Below, one piece after another: positions 16,451 to 27,297 of a stretch of DNA of 64,000 bases. The notes beneath the pieces are model-generated. The model did not search any database, had not been told where the DNA came from, and worked only from the letters and a program-made list of their open reading frames with translations. Numbering within the stretch: the stretch's first letter is position 1; the number at the start of each line of letters is the position of its first letter. Position numbers and translations under genes: made by a program. The stretch spans positions 124,001-188,000 of the forward strand of contig NZ_JAENII010000007.1 of NCBI RefSeq assembly GCF_016595525.1. Reading direction: 5' to 3'. The stretch comes from Haloferula rosea (GTDB taxonomy: Bacteria > Verrucomicrobiota > Verrucomicrobiia > Verrucomicrobiales > Akkermansiaceae).

Positions 16451-19400
16451 TTAGAAGCTGAACGAGGCACCCAGGCCGAAGGAATTCGAGGTGTCCTGAT
16501 CGGAACCGAACTCAGCACGGTAGCCCGTGGAGAAGGTCCAGGCGTCGGTTGCATGCCAGACGGCACCCACACCCACCGAGAAGAAGTCATCACCCATTCC
16601 TGGAGCGAGCACGGAGAACGGAGTTCCCACGCCACCGAAGGACGACGTGAGCGTCCGGTCGGAATCCATGAAGTTGTAGGTGTAACCAACGCTTCCCAGA
16701 ACCAGGAAGTTGTTCGTCACTGCATACTCAGCGGTGAAGTCGAACTCGGCGAGGAATGCATCCTCATCGAATCCAAGCACCGTCAGGGCAGAAGCGGAAC
16801 CGGTCTCGATGATCGTGTCCGTATCAGCCTTGAGGTAGTGCAGTCCGAGCGATGGAGTCAGGCGCAACTTGTCATTGCGATAGACATCACCACTGACTCC
16901 GGCCCACAGGTCGATCACGTTCTGGTCGACTCCATTGAAGGAGTTGAGACCGGCGATCGTGGCGCGTGTGCCGTCATACTCGTAGCTACCGTAGGTAAGA
17001 CCACCGCTGATGAGGATGTTGTGTTCGGCGTTTGCAAGGTAGGAACCGAAGATTCCTGCCACATAGCCTTCAACATCCGAATTCAGGAAGGTGTTCTCAA
17101 CCTCACCGCTGTCATAACCGAGGAACCCACCGAAGGTGAAGCTGTTCATCGCATGGCGGATGCCAACGAGTCCTCCGTTACTATTGATGTCGTAGTCTCC
17201 TCCACCCAGCGACGAGTCGGACCCGCCGTCGTAGTGGCTGAACGCTGCGAATGCCGTGGTGTTCTTCGCATCGAAGATCGGCGCAGGTTCAGGAGTCATA
17301 CCACCCTTGGCACCCTTGGCGCTGACCATTCCACCCTTGGCACCCTTCTCCTCAACAGGAGCCGGGGCTGGAGTGTACGGTGCCGGTCCGGCAACACCCA
17401 TCGCAGTGCGGGTGTAGTTGCGCGTCACACGCAAACCGTAGTCGGTGAATCCGGCATACCCCTCTGGGGACAGGCTGTTCAGCCCACTACCCGCACGGTC
17501 GCAATCCTCGATCAGATCAAGGAAGATCGCATCAAACGGCTGGGTCTCATCGATGAAGTTGTCCGGATTGAGCACCTCGTCGGAGAGCGCACTGGCGATC
17601 ACCGATTGGTTGGGGGTCAAATTCGGAAGATCACCGAGGTCCTGGCCCTGCTCGACTCCCACACCGTAAACGATGCCCGTGCCGTTATCGAACAGCATCA
17701 GGTTGTCGAAGTCCGAGATGTCGAACAGATCCACCTGACCGGAGTAGGCGCTGGCATCGATCACGAGCGCCTGGTCGCCGCAAGCAAGTTCAAAGAACTG
17801 CTTGTCGAGCTGGAGGGTCGTATCATCAAGGTAGGCCGTTCCGGTAACCGTGAGGCTGTCGGTAATGACACCGTGTCCTTCAAGGCCATCGAGGTCGATG
17901 TGGAGGATTCCACCAGGGCTCTGGTAATTGCCACCAGCCTGATAGTCACCGCGCACCGTCAGGTTGCCGTGGATGTTGTTGTATCCAGGAGAAACCGTGC
18001 CCGAGTTGTAGAGCAGGCTTCCACCGTCACCGATCGAACCGTTACCCGCGAGGGTCGTATTGGCACCGACGTTGAGGTCACCAAGGACACGGGCGTTGCC
18101 GTTTCCAGGACCTTCGCCGATCACCAGCGTTCCTTCGTTCACATTGGTGGTTCCGGTGAAGTTGTTGGCGCCATTGAGGATCAATGTGCCAGCACCTTCC
18201 TTCCAGAGACCGCCACCGCCGCCACCGTTCTGAATCGCTTGATTCAGGCGGAAGACGTTGGCTCCACTGTCGATATCGAACCCGGCACCACCACCGAAGA
18301 TGGTGATATCACGAGCCGTCGAGCTGAACGAATTCCCCGTCACGCGGAGGGTGCCACCATCGAAGGTGAGATCACCCGCGAGGTTACCGAGGTTGCCTTC
18401 TTGGCTCACGATAAGCACACCACCATTGATGTTCCATGGAGTGAGCTGGTTGGTCGTGCCGGAGCGGATGTCCCACTCGCTTCCATCTTCCTTCACGAAG
18501 ATGTCGAAGCCTTGGAAGAGGCTGCCGAAGCCGGAGACATTGAACGAACCGTCGTCCTCGCCCCCGAGCGCGAACGTATCGTTCGCACCAGTGGAGATCG
18601 AGTTGCCTTGGAACGCGTAGTCGTTCCAGAGTTCGAGCTTGTTGCCACCGCCGGTGAACTCGACCGCATTGGCTTGGCCGGTCCGGCCCACACCACCTGC
18701 AATCAGTCCGTCGTTGATCACCGTGGTGTTACCCACGCCGACCACACCGACTCCGCCGACACCATTGATACCGTCGGCACCACCGGATCCACCGGCGAGA
18801 CCAGCGGAACCGCTAGCACCTGCATCACCGTCAGCACCGTCATCACCGTCAGCACCAGCGAGACCGTCATTCCCGATTCCGCCCGTGCCTCCAGCGAGGC
18901 CATTTCTGCCATCAGCCCCGATGTTGCTGTCCGGGCCGGCGGTTCCAGCTTCGCCGGCTTCACCGTCGGAACCAAGACCGCCTTGAGCACCGTCAGATCC
19001 GTCAGCGCCTGCGGCACCTTCGTTGCCAACACTACCGGTCGCACCCTGATCACCAGCATCGCCGACGTCATTGGATCCCACGCCGAACGCACCCGATGCA
19101 CCATTGGCGCCTTGGGCTCCGTTCGAAGCGCCTGCTCCAGGAGAACCTGGTGCACCATCAGCGCCTGCGGCTCCTGGGACACCATCGACACCATCGGAAC
19201 CATCGGAACCAGGAGCACTGGGGGCACCATCGGTGCCATCCGCACCTGGGGATCCCACAGCACCAGGGTTGCCAGCGGCACCAGGATCACCTGGTTCGCC
19301 GTCTAGACCTGGCTGGCCGGGTTCACCCTGGGCACCAATTGCACCTGGGTTTCCATCCGTGCCGTCGAGCACGGTGCCAGGGCCGACTCCGCCGACTCCG

Positions 19401-22400
19401 TCACTGCCTCCATCTCCTGGGTCTCCTGCAGAGGAGCCCTGATCGAGTGTGCCTCCGCCGGCGCCACCATTGCCGCCAACACCAGCGTCACCGCCGGTCA
19501 CGTCGCCAGCACCTCCAGCGCCGCCGCTACCGCCGTCGCCGCCGTCGCCGCCGTCGCTGAACGCTGAGCCACCGCCGTCGCCGCCGTTCCCGCCAGCTCC
19601 AGCAGCTCCGCCCGTGTCGCCGCCAGCGCCACCAGCACCACCAGTTCCGCCGACACCACCGTCACCACCGATGCCAAAAGCAGAATCTCCGCCGCTGCCG
19701 CCGACTCCGCCAGCGCCACCGGCACCACCAGCACCCGCAGCACCCCCAAGACCTCCTTGACCAGGAGTTCCAGGATCACCGCCGGCACCACCAGCACCAC
19801 CAGCGCCTAGGGCGCCACCGGTTCCAGGGGTTCCAGCCTGGCCTGGCGTTCCTGCTTGGCCTGGGGTTCCCGCAAGGCCACCAGCAGCGCCGGCTCCTCC
19901 AGTACCACCCGTGCCACCCAGTCCGAGGGCACCACCAGCTCCGCCGACTCCGGCGTTTCCGGCTTCACCAGGAGTGCCTGCGGCACCTCCGGCTCCTCCA
20001 GTGCCACCTGCTCCCGGGGTGCCTGCGGCACCGCCAAGACCACCAGCACCGCCTGCGCCGCCGTCGCCAGCTGCGCCAGCTGCACCGCCAAGGCCGCCGG
20101 TTCCAGCGGTGCCACCGGCACCTCCAGCTCCGCCAACACCGGCTGCGCCTGCTGCGCCGCCAGCACCGCCAGTGGCAGCAGCACCGCCAGTGCCACCGAG
20201 GCCACCATCAGCGCCTGCGCCAGCCGCTCCAGCGGCACCGCCTGCTCCGGCTGCTCCGGCATCTCCGCCGAGGCCGCCAGCGCCACCGCTTCCAGCGGCT
20301 CCAGCAGATCCAGCAGCTCCACCGGAGCCACCTGCACCACCGTCACCACCACGAACCGTGCCGGTATTCATCAAAGTCGCACCAGTATCCAAGGAGACAC
20401 CAATCCCGCCGTCACCACCGTCACCAGCATCACTGCCGTTGCCGCCGTTGCCGCCGTTGCCACCTTGGCCACCATCACCAGCAGCTCCGCCGTCTCCAGC
20501 ATCACCACCATTGCCACCGTTGCCCGCGTTGCCGCCGGTTCCACCGTCTCCGCCGGTTCCGCCGTTACCACCATTGCTGGCAGCACCACCGTCTCCACCG
20601 AATCCGCCGAGGCCACCGAGGCCACCGAGGCCACCGAGGCCACCGTCTCCGCCGACTCCGCCGACTCCGCCGTCTCCAGAGGTTCCGCCGAGACCACCGT
20701 CTCCGCCGTCACCACCGGATCCACCGTTACCTGCGTTGCCGCCGTCTCCGGCAACTCCACCGGTTCCGCCGTTGCCTGCGTCGCCACCGTCTCCTGCAGC
20801 GCCACCATCACCGCCGATTCCGCCGTCGCCGCCGTCTCCAGCGTCGCCACCAGCACCTGCGATCCCGGCATCACCGCCGCTACCAGCAGCTCCACCGTCT
20901 CCAGCAGCTCCGCCGTCTCCAGCAGCTCCGCCGTCACCGCCGTCACCACCGTCGCCGCCGACTCCACCGATGCCACCGTCTCCGGCCGCTCCGCCGTCTC
21001 CGCCGACTCCGCCTGGACCGGCGTCACCACCGGCACCACCAGTTCCACCAGCTCCGCCGTTGCCGCCGTCGCCAAGGTTCGCGTCGCCGTCGCCACCTGC
21101 GCCACCGACTCCGCCAGTGCCACCGTCGCCGCCGTCGCCACCGTCACCACCATTGGTTCCGTTGCCTCCGACACCACCGACGCCACCGACTCCGCCAGCA
21201 GAACCTGCTCCGCCATCGGAACCGTTGCCACCGACTCCGCCGTCACCGCCTACTTGGCCGTCACCGCCGTCACCGCCAGCGCCTGCTGCGCCGCCGTTGC
21301 CACCGTCTTGGCCATTCGCTGCGTCGCCACCGATGCCACCATCGGCACCATTGCCGCCGAGGCCACCGTCGCCGCCGACTCCGCCGACTCCGCCGTCAGC
21401 ACCATCACCGCCGACTCCGCCAGTTCCGCCGACTCCGCCGATACCACCGACGCCACCGACGCCACCAGCACCGCCGACTCCGCCGACGCCACCAGTTCCG
21501 CCAATTCCGCCCGTGCCACCGACTCCGCCGGTGCCACCTTGGCCTGCATCGCCACCAGCACCGCCGTCGGCGCCGTCGCCACCAATGCCACCATCGGCAC
21601 CAGCACCTGCAACACCGCCGTCTCCGCCGATGCCACCGTCAAGGCCTGCACCACCGGTTCCACCTGCGCCGCCGGTTCCACCCGCGCCGCCGGTTCCACC
21701 CGTGCTACCGACTGTGCCATCGGCACCTGCGCCGCCGACACCACCTTCGATCAATCCATTATTGGTCAGCATCGATCCTGCACCGACTTCGGCACCAATG
21801 CCGCCGTCGCCACCGTCGCCGCCATCCGCAGAGGCACCGCCGTTGCCGCCATTGCCACCGAGGCCACCGAGGCCACCGATACCACCAGCTGCACCGTTAC
21901 CGGCACTACCACCGAAGCCACCGGCTCCGCCGTTGCCGCCGTCTCCACCATTGCCGCCGTCACCGGCTGCTCCAGCGGAGGCACCATTGCCACCGTCGCT
22001 ACCGTTGCCACCGGTACCACCAATGCCGCCGATTCCACCGACGCCACCAATGCCACCAATGCCGCCGACCGCTCCCGTGCCGCCGGTTCCACCGACGCCA
22101 CCTTCTCCGCCAAGGCCACCGTCAGCGCCGTCGCCGCCGTCACCGCCAAAGCCACCCGTGGCTCCGGTTGCACCGTCACCGCCGTCGCCGCCGTCGCCGC
22201 CAGCTTGAGCGGCACCGCCATCAGCGCCGTCGTTGCCTGCTGCGCCGTCGGTTCCGTCTCCGCCAACTTCACCGTCCTCACCGGCATCGCCGGTGCCACC
22301 GTCTACGCCGGGTGCACCATCGTTGCCGACTTCGCCATCATTGCCTGGACCACCGGCGCCGCCGGTTTCACCAGTAAGACCGGGTGAGCCAGCCTCGCCG

Positions 22401-24466
22401 TCCTCACCTGCCGCACCTGCGGCACCAGGGTTACCATCACCACCAGGATCGCCATCATTCGTGCCAGGTCCTGCACCGTCAGCTCCGTCGGTTCCGGGAG
22501 CACCGTCACCGCCATTGCCGCCGTCACCGCCAGCTGCACCGTCAGAACCACCATCAGCTCCTGGGGCACCGACCGTTCCGTCGATTGCAGGGCCACCGTC
22601 AGCAACAGCTAAGCCGTTATCTCCGGGTGCGCCATTCGTTCCAGCTGCAGCACCATCAGCACCGGGATCACCAGGATCTCCGTCAATGCCATCCGCGGCT
22701 GGAGCTTCTGTCATTTGATCAACCCCGTCGTCACCGATCAGGCCATTGCCGCCGGCACCACCACTGGCGCCTGCGCCACCGGTTCCTCCGACTGCACCTG
22801 CACCGCCGGTTCCACCGGTTCCACCTTGGCCACCTGTGGCACCCGTTCCACCGACGCTGCCGTCAGTCCCGGCTCCACCGACGCCACCTTCGCCACCTTG
22901 CTGACCTTGGCCACCTTGACCGCCGGTTCCACCGATCGCACCGGCTCCGCCAGCACCACCAACAGCGGCGTCACCGCCATTGCCGCCAGCGGCACCGTCC
23001 AAGCCATTGCCGCCTGCACTGCCGTTCCCAGCAGCACCACCGGCACCGCCGGTTCCACCAGCCTGGCCATCCACGCCAGCACCACCGGTGCCGCCTTGAC
23101 CACCCTGACCACCTTGACCGCCAACCCCACCGGCTCCACCAGTGATGGTCGACTCGTTGGTCACATTTGAATTCGTGCCGATCGAAACACCGGCTCCGCC
23201 CGTGCCACCGTCCGAACCTGCGGCGCCATCGCCACCGTCCGAACCATTGCCACCCGTTGCGCCGGTTGCACCATTTGCGCCCACCGAACCATCGGTTCCG
23301 TTGGCTCCGGTCGATCCATTGTTGCCGTTCGCACCGCTACCACCGTTCTCGCCGTTGGTCGCTGCGATACCCGCAGTTCCGTTGAGTCCATCGGTGGCAT
23401 CCGAGCCAGTCCCGCCGATCTGACCGGCTGCACCCACTCCACCTACACCACCGACCGCGCCGATGGCTCCGGTGGTTCCATCAAGTCCATTGGCGCCGGT
23501 TTCACCAACCAAGCCATTCGTGGCATCGCCACCTGCTTGGCCGGTCGTACCAGCCTGAGCATCAATTGCGCCGTCTGCGCCGTCTTCGCCTGCGCCACCA
23601 GCAGCCAAGGCGTCGTCGCCATCCGCTCCGTTAGTGCCAGGGTTGCCCGGGGCACCCGGCCCAACGCCATCAGCACCATCCACACCTGCAGTGCCCTGAG
23701 CACCTGCAGCAGGAGTCGCCGGGGCTGAAGGAGCCGCACCCGGAGCCGCACCAGCAGTGCCCGTTGTTCCTACGCCAGCCTCGCCCGGAGTATCGGTTCC
23801 TGCAGTGCCTGCAACACCATCGTCACCGTTGTCACCTGCCACACCATCGTCACCGTCGTCACCTGCCACTGCGGCGGGCCCAGCAGGAAGAGCCGTTGCT
23901 CCGTCGGCGCCATCAGCACCTGCGTCACCGGTTGCGGCTGGAGGAAGTGCAGCACCACTTGCCCCGGTCTGCCCTTGGGCTCCGTCGCCACCTGCACCAC
24001 CGACACCGCCGGTGCCACCTGCGACTGCAGAGTTGATGGTGATGTTCGTGTTGTTGCCAATCGTCATGCCGGCACCGCCGGTGCCGCCATCAGTTCCGAC
24101 CAAACCTGCGTCACCTGGAAGGGCGCCAGCTGCACCCGGAGTGCCGGGAGTGCCGGGGGTGCCGCTTGGAACGAGGCGCGTCGCACGCGGGGTGGCCACT
24201 CGGCCAAAGCCACCTGCCACGCGGCTGCTTGTGTTTTGAATGCCCCCACGCACCGAAGACTGAGGGGATTGAAGACTCACGAGGCTACTACCGCGTGATG
24301 TTTCAGTAAGAAGATTCAGCTGCTCTGCGAGCGTCTTCGTCTTGTCTGCCGCGGCCGCGTTACCACTGAGGGCGGCGCTCACCGTAGCGATTACGATCGC
24401 AGGAACTGCGTGTTTCGCTGCGTTCTTCGAGGAACTCGAGGCAGCGTTTTTGCTATTCTTTTTCAT
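16451..24466 (-). CDS. Giant autotransporter with collagen-like and glycine-rich passenger
   Basis: This 2,671-residue surface protein starts at ATG 24466; in-frame codons upstream to 24640 lack a secretion signal at their head. The layout is: a long signal peptide ([21 protein letters not shown]); a short linker; a passenger of about residues 115-1925 made of G-x-y and GG-x repeats; five short beta-rung-like interruptions (near residues 133, 424, 889, 1352, 1902); a beta-helical stretch to about 2380 with an autotransporter-associated repeat ([20 protein letters not shown]); a GAKGGM-containing linker; and a C-terminal beta-barrel of about 275 residues ending in aromatic ASFSF. It is predicted to be a type Va autotransporter. 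The role (adhesin, surface layer, matrix) is unknown. The gene has its own terminator. Confidence 0.85.
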   Translation of the reverse strand: MKKNSKNAASSSSKNAAKHAVPAIVIATVSAALSGNAAAADKTKTLAEQLNLLTETSRGSSLVSLQSPQSSVRGGIQNTSSRVAGGFGRVATPRATRLVPSGTPGTPGTPGAAGALPGDAGLVGTDGGTGGAGMTIGNNTNITINSAVAGGTGGVGGAGGDGAQGQTGASGAALPPAATGDAGADGADGATALPAGPAAVAGDDGDDGVAGDNGDDGVAGTAGTDTPGEAGVGTTGTAGAAPGAAPSAPATPAAGAQGTAGVDGADGVGPGAPGNPGTNGADGDDALAAGGAGEDGADGAIDAQAGTTGQAGGDATNGLVGETGANGLDGTTGAIGAVGGVGGVGAAGQIGGTGSDATDGLNGTAGIAATNGENGGSGANGNNGSTGANGTDGSVGANGATGATGGNGSDGGDGAAGSDGGTGGAGVSIGTNSNVTNESTITGGAGGVGGQGGQGGQGGTGGAGVDGQAGGTGGAGGAAGNGSAGGNGLDGAAGGNGGDAAVGGAGGAGAIGGTGGQGGQGQQGGEGGVGGAGTDGSVGGTGATGGQGGTGGTGGAGAVGGTGGAGASGGAGGNGLIGDDGVDQMTEAPAADGIDGDPGDPGADGAAAGTNGAPGDNGLAVADGGPAIDGTVGAPGADGGSDGAAGGDGGNGGDGAPGTDGADGAGPGTNDGDPGGDGNPGAAGAAGEDGEAGSPGLTGETGGAGGPGNDGEVGNDGAPGVDGGTGDAGEDGEVGGDGTDGAAGNDGADGGAAQAGGDGGDGGDGATGATGGFGGDGGDGADGGLGGEGGVGGTGGTGAVGGIGGIGGVGGIGGIGGTGGNGSDGGNGASAGAAGDGGNGGDGGNGGAGGFGGSAGNGAAGGIGGLGGLGGNGGNGGASADGGDGGDGGIGAEVGAGSMLTNNGLIEGGVGGAGADGTVGSTGGTGGAGGTGGAGGTGGAGLDGGIGGDGGVAGAGADGGIGGDGADGGAGGDAGQGGTGGVGGTGGIGGTGGVGGVGGAGGVGGVGGIGGVGGTGGVGGDGADGGVGGVGGDGGLGGNGADGGIGGDAANGQDGGNGGAAGAGGDGGDGQVGGDGGVGGNGSDGGAGSAGGVGGVGGVGGNGTNGGDGGDGGDGGTGGVGGAGGDGDANLGDGGNGGAGGTGGAGGDAGPGGVGGDGGAAGDGGIGGVGGDGGDGGDGGAAGDGGAAGDGGAAGSGGDAGIAGAGGDAGDGGDGGIGGDGGAAGDGGDAGNGGTGGVAGDGGNAGNGGSGGDGGDGGLGGTSGDGGVGGVGGDGGLGGLGGLGGLGGFGGDGGAASNGGNGGTGGDGGTGGNAGNGGNGGDAGDGGAAGDGGQGGNGGNGGNGSDAGDGGDGGIGVSLDTGATLMNTGTVRGGDGGAGGSGGAAGSAGAAGSGGAGGLGGDAGAAGAGGAAGAAGAGADGGLGGTGGAAATGGAGGAAGAAGVGGAGGAGGTAGTGGLGGAAGAAGDGGAGGAGGLGGAAGTPGAGGTGGAGGAAGTPGEAGNAGVGGAGGALGLGGTGGTGGAGAAGGLAGTPGQAGTPGQAGTPGTGGALGAGGAGGAGGDPGTPGQGGLGGAAGAGGAGGAGGVGGSGGDSAFGIGGDGGVGGTGGAGGAGGDTGGAAGAGGNGGDGGGSAFSDGGDGGDGGSGGAGGAGDVTGGDAGVGGNGGAGGGTLDQGSSAGDPGDGGSDGVGGVGPGTVLDGTDGNPGAIGAQGEPGQPGLDGEPGDPGAAGNPGAVGSPGADGTDGAPSAPGSDGSDGVDGVPGAAGADGAPGSPGAGASNGAQGANGASGAFGVGSNDVGDAGDQGATGSVGNEGAAGADGSDGAQGGLGSDGEAGEAGTAGPDSNIGADGRNGLAGGTGGIGNDGLAGADGDDGADGDAGASGSAGLAGGSGGADGINGVGGVGVVGVGNTTVINDGLIAGGVGRTGQANAVEFTGGGNKLELWNDYAFQGNSISTGANDTFALGGEDDGSFNVSGFGSLFQGFDIFVKEDGSEWDIRSGTTNQLTPWNINGGVLIVSQEGNLGNLAGDLTFDGGTLRVTGNSFSSTARDITIFGGGAGFDIDSGANVFRLNQAIQNGGGGGGLWKEGAGTLILNGANNFTGTTNVNEGTLVIGEGPGNGNARVLGDLNVGANTTLAGNGSIGDGGSLLYNSGTVSPGYNNIHGNLTVRGDYQAGGNYQSPGGILHIDLDGLEGHGVITDSLTVTGTAYLDDTTLQLDKQFFELACGDQALVIDASAYSGQVDLFDISDFDNLMLFDNGTGIVYGVGVEQGQDLGDLPNLTPNQSVIASALSDEVLNPDNFIDETQPFDAIFLDLIEDCDRAGSGLNSLSPEGYAGFTDYGLRVTRNYTRTAMGVAGPAPYTPAPAPVEEKGAKGGMVSAKGAKGGMTPEPAPIFDAKNTTAFAAFSHYDGGSDSSLGGGDYDINSNGGLVGIRHAMNSFTFGGFLGYDSGEVENTFLNSDVEGYVAGIFGSYLANAEHNILISGGLTYGSYEYDGTRATIAGLNSFNGVDQNVIDLWAGVSGDVYRNDKLRLTPSLGLHYLKADTDTIIETGSASALTVLGFDEDAFLAEFDFTAEYAVTNNFLVLGSVGYTYNFMDSDRTLTSSFGGVGTPFSVLAPGMGDDFFSVGVGAVWHATDAWTFSTGYRAEFGSDQDTSNSFGLGASFSF
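20609..20644. repeat. Exact 9-bp tandem repeat, four copies
   Basis: The plus strand reads GAGGCCACC four times without a mismatch, encoding successive GGL units on the minus strand. It lies inside the autotransporter passenger. Confidence 0.9.
20883..20936. repeat. 18-bp tandem repeat, three copies
   Basis: Three consecutive 18-bp units of the form CCAGCAGCTCCRCCGTCW differ at only two positions. On the minus strand they encode repeated GDGGAA units in the autotransporter passenger. Confidence 0.9.
21654..21707. repeat. 18-bp tandem repeat, three copies
   Basis: Three consecutive near-identical units beginning CCGGTTCCACC encode repeated GGTGGA-like units on the minus strand in the autotransporter passenger. 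Confidence 0.85.
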
Positions 24467-24882
24467 GTCTCTGGGGGCTTGGTGTATTTCCAATTGAGTG
24501 AGTCGAATCGACGTCCCTCCCCCCATGTTTGATCGCGGGGGGAAACGACCATTCTCAACACGTATGATTACGTATTGGCCATCATCTATCAGCTCACCGC
24601 AACCGACAGCAAGCCAATTCTCGTCGATTATGACCTGCAAAATGCACCCTAACAGAGCACTTTTTGCTTCCCATCACCCCAACTTTCACCGCGGTTGCTT
24701 TTAACTCCCTAACAATCCGCATCTTAGGATGATCAACCCAAACCTCACCGCATGGATTCATCCCGAACTGAATTCGAAGTCAGCTCCATCCCCTAGCTCA
24801 GAGGAAAACCCTTCGGGAATGGTTTGATCCGGGGCGATCCTCCCATTAGCCCCATCCCCGTCGACTCCTGCCCCGAACACCC
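24467..24882. other. Divergent intergenic region between autotransporter and methyltransferase
   Basis: About 415 bp between divergent genes carry the presumed promoters of both. The minus-strand frame stays open for 58 codons upstream of the chosen autotransporter start but has no secretion signal. I could not pick a confident -35/-10 pair. The visible structure is the hairpin listed at 24518-24543. Confidence 0.5.
24518..24543 (-). promoter_or_regulatory. Leader hairpin upstream of the autotransporter gene
   Basis: A perfect 7-bp stem (TCCCCCC with GGGGGGA) with a 12-base loop lies about 50 to 75 bases upstream of the autotransporter ATG, probably inside its mRNA leader. No T-run follows on the minus strand. 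It could stabilise the leader or affect translation; this is inference. Confidence 0.35.
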
Positions 24883-25779
24883 ATGACCCATTCCCTCGTT
24901 GATCAGGCGCTCGCACGTCGAAGTACCCTTGGATCGTCCAACAGCACGACTGCCTTTCGGATCGCAGATTCGATAGGCGATGGAATGCCAGGCATTGAAC
25001 TCGACCAACTTGGCCCACACATTCTGGCTTCGGTCCGCAATCGAGAGCTCGAAGAACGCGTAAAAGCCATCACAGACCACTTACAATCTGCGATTTACCT
25101 AAAAATCCTCGACCCATCCGAAAAGACATCCCCCTGCCACCTCTCCGGCCCTCCGGTTGAAGAGCCGTTTGTCGTCCAGGAGAACGGAGTCCACTTCGAA
25201 ATGTCGTTTCAGTCCGGATATTCTCAGGGCATCTTCCTTGATCAGAGGGACAACCGTCAAAAACTCCGAAGTGTGTTGGAAGAGGGTCAGACCTTGCTCA
25301 ACACCTTCGCCTACACCGGGGCCTTCTCGGTTTTCGGAGCCTTGGCGGGAGCAACCACCACGACCATCGATCTGTCACAACCATACTTGGATTGGAGCAA
25401 AAGAAACTTCCAACTCAATGACATCGACGTCGAGACCCAGTATTTTTGCAAGGGCGATACCTTTCATTGGCTCAAACGGTTCGCCAAACAGGGTCGGCGA
25501 TTCGATGCGATCGTGCTCGACCCCCCTACCTTCTCACGTGACAAGAACGGAAAGGTATTCCGAGTCGAGAAGGACTACCCACGCCTTGTGGAGCTTGCCA
25601 GTGGCTGTCTGGCGCCCGGTGGAACCATCCTGGCATGCACCAACTGCCGCCAAATCGACGAACAAGGCTTCAAACGCCAAATCCGATCCGCGTTTCGCCG
25701 TCCCGTTCATCTCGAATCAGCCCCCATGCCTTCCGACTTTACCGCACCTCCCTACCTCAAGTCGGTCTGGATCCGCTAG
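24883..25779 (+). CDS. Class I SAM-dependent rRNA methyltransferase (RlmI/RlmK-like)
   Basis: The 298-residue protein has the C-terminal catalytic part of RlmI-type methyltransferases. It shows GYSQGIFLDQRDNRQKL, the SAM-binding loop LLNTFAYTGAFSVFGALAGA, the acidic loop TTTIDLSQPYLDWSKRN, motif IV VLDPPTFSRDKNG, and a C-terminal CTNCRQ. It is predicted to be a cytoplasmic 23S rRNA m5C-type methyltransferase. It is shorter than RlmI (about 396 residues) and lacks a clear N-terminal PUA domain, so the exact target is uncertain. A minus-strand tRNA gene follows immediately. Confidence 0.85.
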   Translation: MTHSLVDQALARRSTLGSSNSTTAFRIADSIGDGMPGIELDQLGPHILASVRNRELEERVKAITDHLQSAIYLKILDPSEKTSPCHLSGPPVEEPFVVQENGVHFEMSFQSGYSQGIFLDQRDNRQKLRSVLEEGQTLLNTFAYTGAFSVFGALAGATTTTIDLSQPYLDWSKRNFQLNDIDVETQYFCKGDTFHWLKRFAKQGRRFDAIVLDPPTFSRDKNGKVFRVEKDYPRLVELASGCLAPGGTILACTNCRQIDEQGFKRQIRSAFRRPVHLESAPMPSDFTAPPYLKSVWIR

Positions 25780-25783
25780 GAAG

Positions 25784-25855
25784 TGCCCCCGGGAGGAATC
25801 GAACCTCCATCTAAGGTTTAGGAAACCCTTGTTCTATCCGTTGAACTACGGGGGC
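25784..25855 (-). tRNA. tRNA-Arg (anticodon CCT)
   Basis: Read on the minus strand, acceptor GCCCCCG pairs with CGGGGGC, the D arm contains GTTCAACGGATAGAAC, and the anticodon stem AGGGT/ACCTT holds loop TTCCTAA (anticodon CCT, Arg). The T arm has GGTTCGATTCC. CCA is not encoded (CTT follows discriminator A), unlike the other three tRNA genes here. Confidence 0.93.
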
Positions 25856-25944
25856 GTCGGGCGCGGGAGACTACTCAGCCCACCGGCAAGAGCGCAAGCC
25901 CCGGGCTTGCCCCATCCCTCCCAAGCCTCAAGACTTCGGCAAGC

Positions 25945-27297
25945 GTGAGCACACGACGACCCACCCTTCTTCATCGCCTCGAATTCGGCCTCTACAAGGG
26001 GGTCGAGAAGATTCTTGGCGCCCTGAGCCTTGAGGACTGCGTCCATTTGGGCCGGATCGTCGGCGGAAGCATCCATCTCATTACCCCGAGGTATCGACGC
26101 CTCGTCGGCCGGAACCTGCGCATCGCCACGGCGGCGGAAGCTCTGAGCGACTCGGAAATCGACGCCTTGGTCGAAGAAACCTTCAAGCGTGGGGCCGCCA
26201 ACTTTCTCGCAAGTTTCAGGACCCAGAGTTCCTCGACCCAAGAGCTTCTCGAGCGGATTGACGACCGGGGCATGAAGGTGCTCGAACCGAGTCTCACCGA
26301 GGGAAAAGGCCTGGTGGTCGCCATGCCGCACATGGGAAACTGGGAAGCCCTTTCGCAACTGGGGACCACTTACTCACCCGATCGACGTTATGGTGGCGTC
26401 TATCGCCCGCTGGACAATCCGCTGATGGACGAGTTCACCCGCCAGAGAAGAACGGCGGACGGTGCTTTGCTGTTCAGTCGAAAGGATGGATTCCACGCAC
26501 CGGCCTCATTGCTTCGAGAAGGAGGTGCACTGGTCGTTCTAGCAGATCAACGGGCCGGCGCGAGCGGTGTCCCGCTTCCTTTTTTCGGCAAACTGACGAC
26601 CTGCTCCCCCCTTCCTCACCTCATGGCACGCCGGTCCAAATCCTCGGTCGCCATCCTCGGGATCGTCACCACCGGGCCCGCCCGCTGGAGACTTGAGATG
26701 ACGCCCGTCCCGGATGGCGGTGGCACCGAAGCCATCATGAGTCAGCTCGAGCAGGCGATGCGCCGGAGCCTAACCGATGTATTCTGGTTCCACGATCGGT
26801 GGAGGACCGACAGCGCCCGTCCCCTGAGTCTCTTCACAAAGACGGATCCCGCCGTCGCCCGAAGCGCCACCGTTCCCCTTCGGCTCATCCTTTCGACCCC
26901 GCCCGAGGCCGACGAACACGGAGTCAACCGCTTCATGACCGAAATGCTCGGCCTACGCCCCGACCTGCGGATCGAACGACTCGCGCCGAAGAACGCATCC
27001 TCACCGGATTCGAGGGTCATCCTTCATGACTGGGACCCGACCACTCCTCCGGAGCAGAGTATCGGGCTGATCAAGCGCATCGACGCCACCTATCGAACCC
27101 CGATTGATGCCGTCATTCTGCTAGGTAGCGAACTCCCTCTGGCAAAGGCCGCCAAGACGCTGGGAATCCGCTCCAGAATCGGCCTCGGCGTGCAAGGCAA
27201 ACCGTGGACGAGATCACTGGCCAAGGCATCTTCCGACGAGCAGTGGGCCGACCTCGCCCACCAACTGGCTCAAGTTCCCACCCGCCGCCAGTCATGA
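25945..27297 (+). CDS. Lauroyl/lipid acyltransferase-like protein with C-terminal extension
   Basis: The 450-residue protein starts at GTG. Residues 1-300 resemble LpxL/HtrB lipid A acyltransferases, with the catalytic H-x4-E motif in VAMPHMGNWEALSQ, then GGVYRPLDNPLMDEF, LVVLADQRAG and PLPFFGKLTTCSPLPHLMA, and DVFWFHDRW near the end of the domain. Residues 315-445 form an extra region (LRLILSTPPEADEHGVNRFM, IDAVILLGSELPLAKAAKTL, GLGVQGKPWTRSL) that looks like half of a GT9 heptosyltransferase fold. It is predicted to act at the inner membrane on lipid A or another lipid. Its TGA overlaps the next gene's ATG (ATGA), so it forms a coupled operon with an ELM1-like gene and a GT4 gene. Confidence 0.82.
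   Translation: MSTRRPTLLHRLEFGLYKGVEKILGALSLEDCVHLGRIVGGSIHLITPRYRRLVGRNLRIATAAEALSDSEIDALVEETFKRGAANFLASFRTQSSSTQELLERIDDRGMKVLEPSLTEGKGLVVAMPHMGNWEALSQLGTTYSPDRRYGGVYRPLDNPLMDEFTRQRRTADGALLFSRKDGFHAPASLLREGGALVVLADQRAGASGVPLPFFGKLTTCSPLPHLMARRSKSSVAILGIVTTGPARWRLEMTPVPDGGGTEAIMSQLEQAMRRSLTDVFWFHDRWRTDSARPLSLFTKTDPAVARSATVPLRLILSTPPEADEHGVNRFMTEMLGLRPDLRIERLAPKNASSPDSRVILHDWDPTTPPEQSIGLIKRIDATYRTPIDAVILLGSELPLAKAAKTLGIRSRIGLGVQGKPWTRSLAKASSDEQWADLAHQLAQVPTRRQS

Larger units (their letters stand above)
18690..24150 (-). repeat. Collagen-like / GGX low-complexity repeat tract
   Basis: About 5.4 kb encode glycine at nearly every third position. Segment character changes along the tract. The N-terminal part is collagen-like with D, P and A (DGADGAD, DDGDDG). 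The middle is GG-x, resembling mycobacterial PGRS ([11 protein letters not shown]). Next comes an Ala-rich GAGGAAG block. The C-terminal part is collagen-like again ([16 protein letters not shown]). Five non-glycine punctuations divide it into blocks of roughly 290, 465, 463 and 550 residues (start to start). Confidence 0.9.

Noticed and set aside
16553-22387. Long plus-strand open frames (917, 843 and 765 residues) opposite the autotransporter gene
   Set aside because: They are the complement of a glycine-rich, GC-rich repeat and consist of low-complexity Pro, Ala, Ser, Thr or Arg/His text with no domains. The sense frame has a signal peptide, a barrel and a terminator, so these are antisense artefacts.
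18690-24150. CRISPR-like or satellite array suggested by the repetitive sequence
   Set aside because: The repeats are short in-frame codon repeats without spacers of constant length and belong to one open frame.
24467-24640. In-frame 58-codon N-terminal extension of the autotransporter
   Set aside because: It would bury the signal peptide. The ATG at 24466 gives a normal long Sec signal, so the extension is treated as leader.
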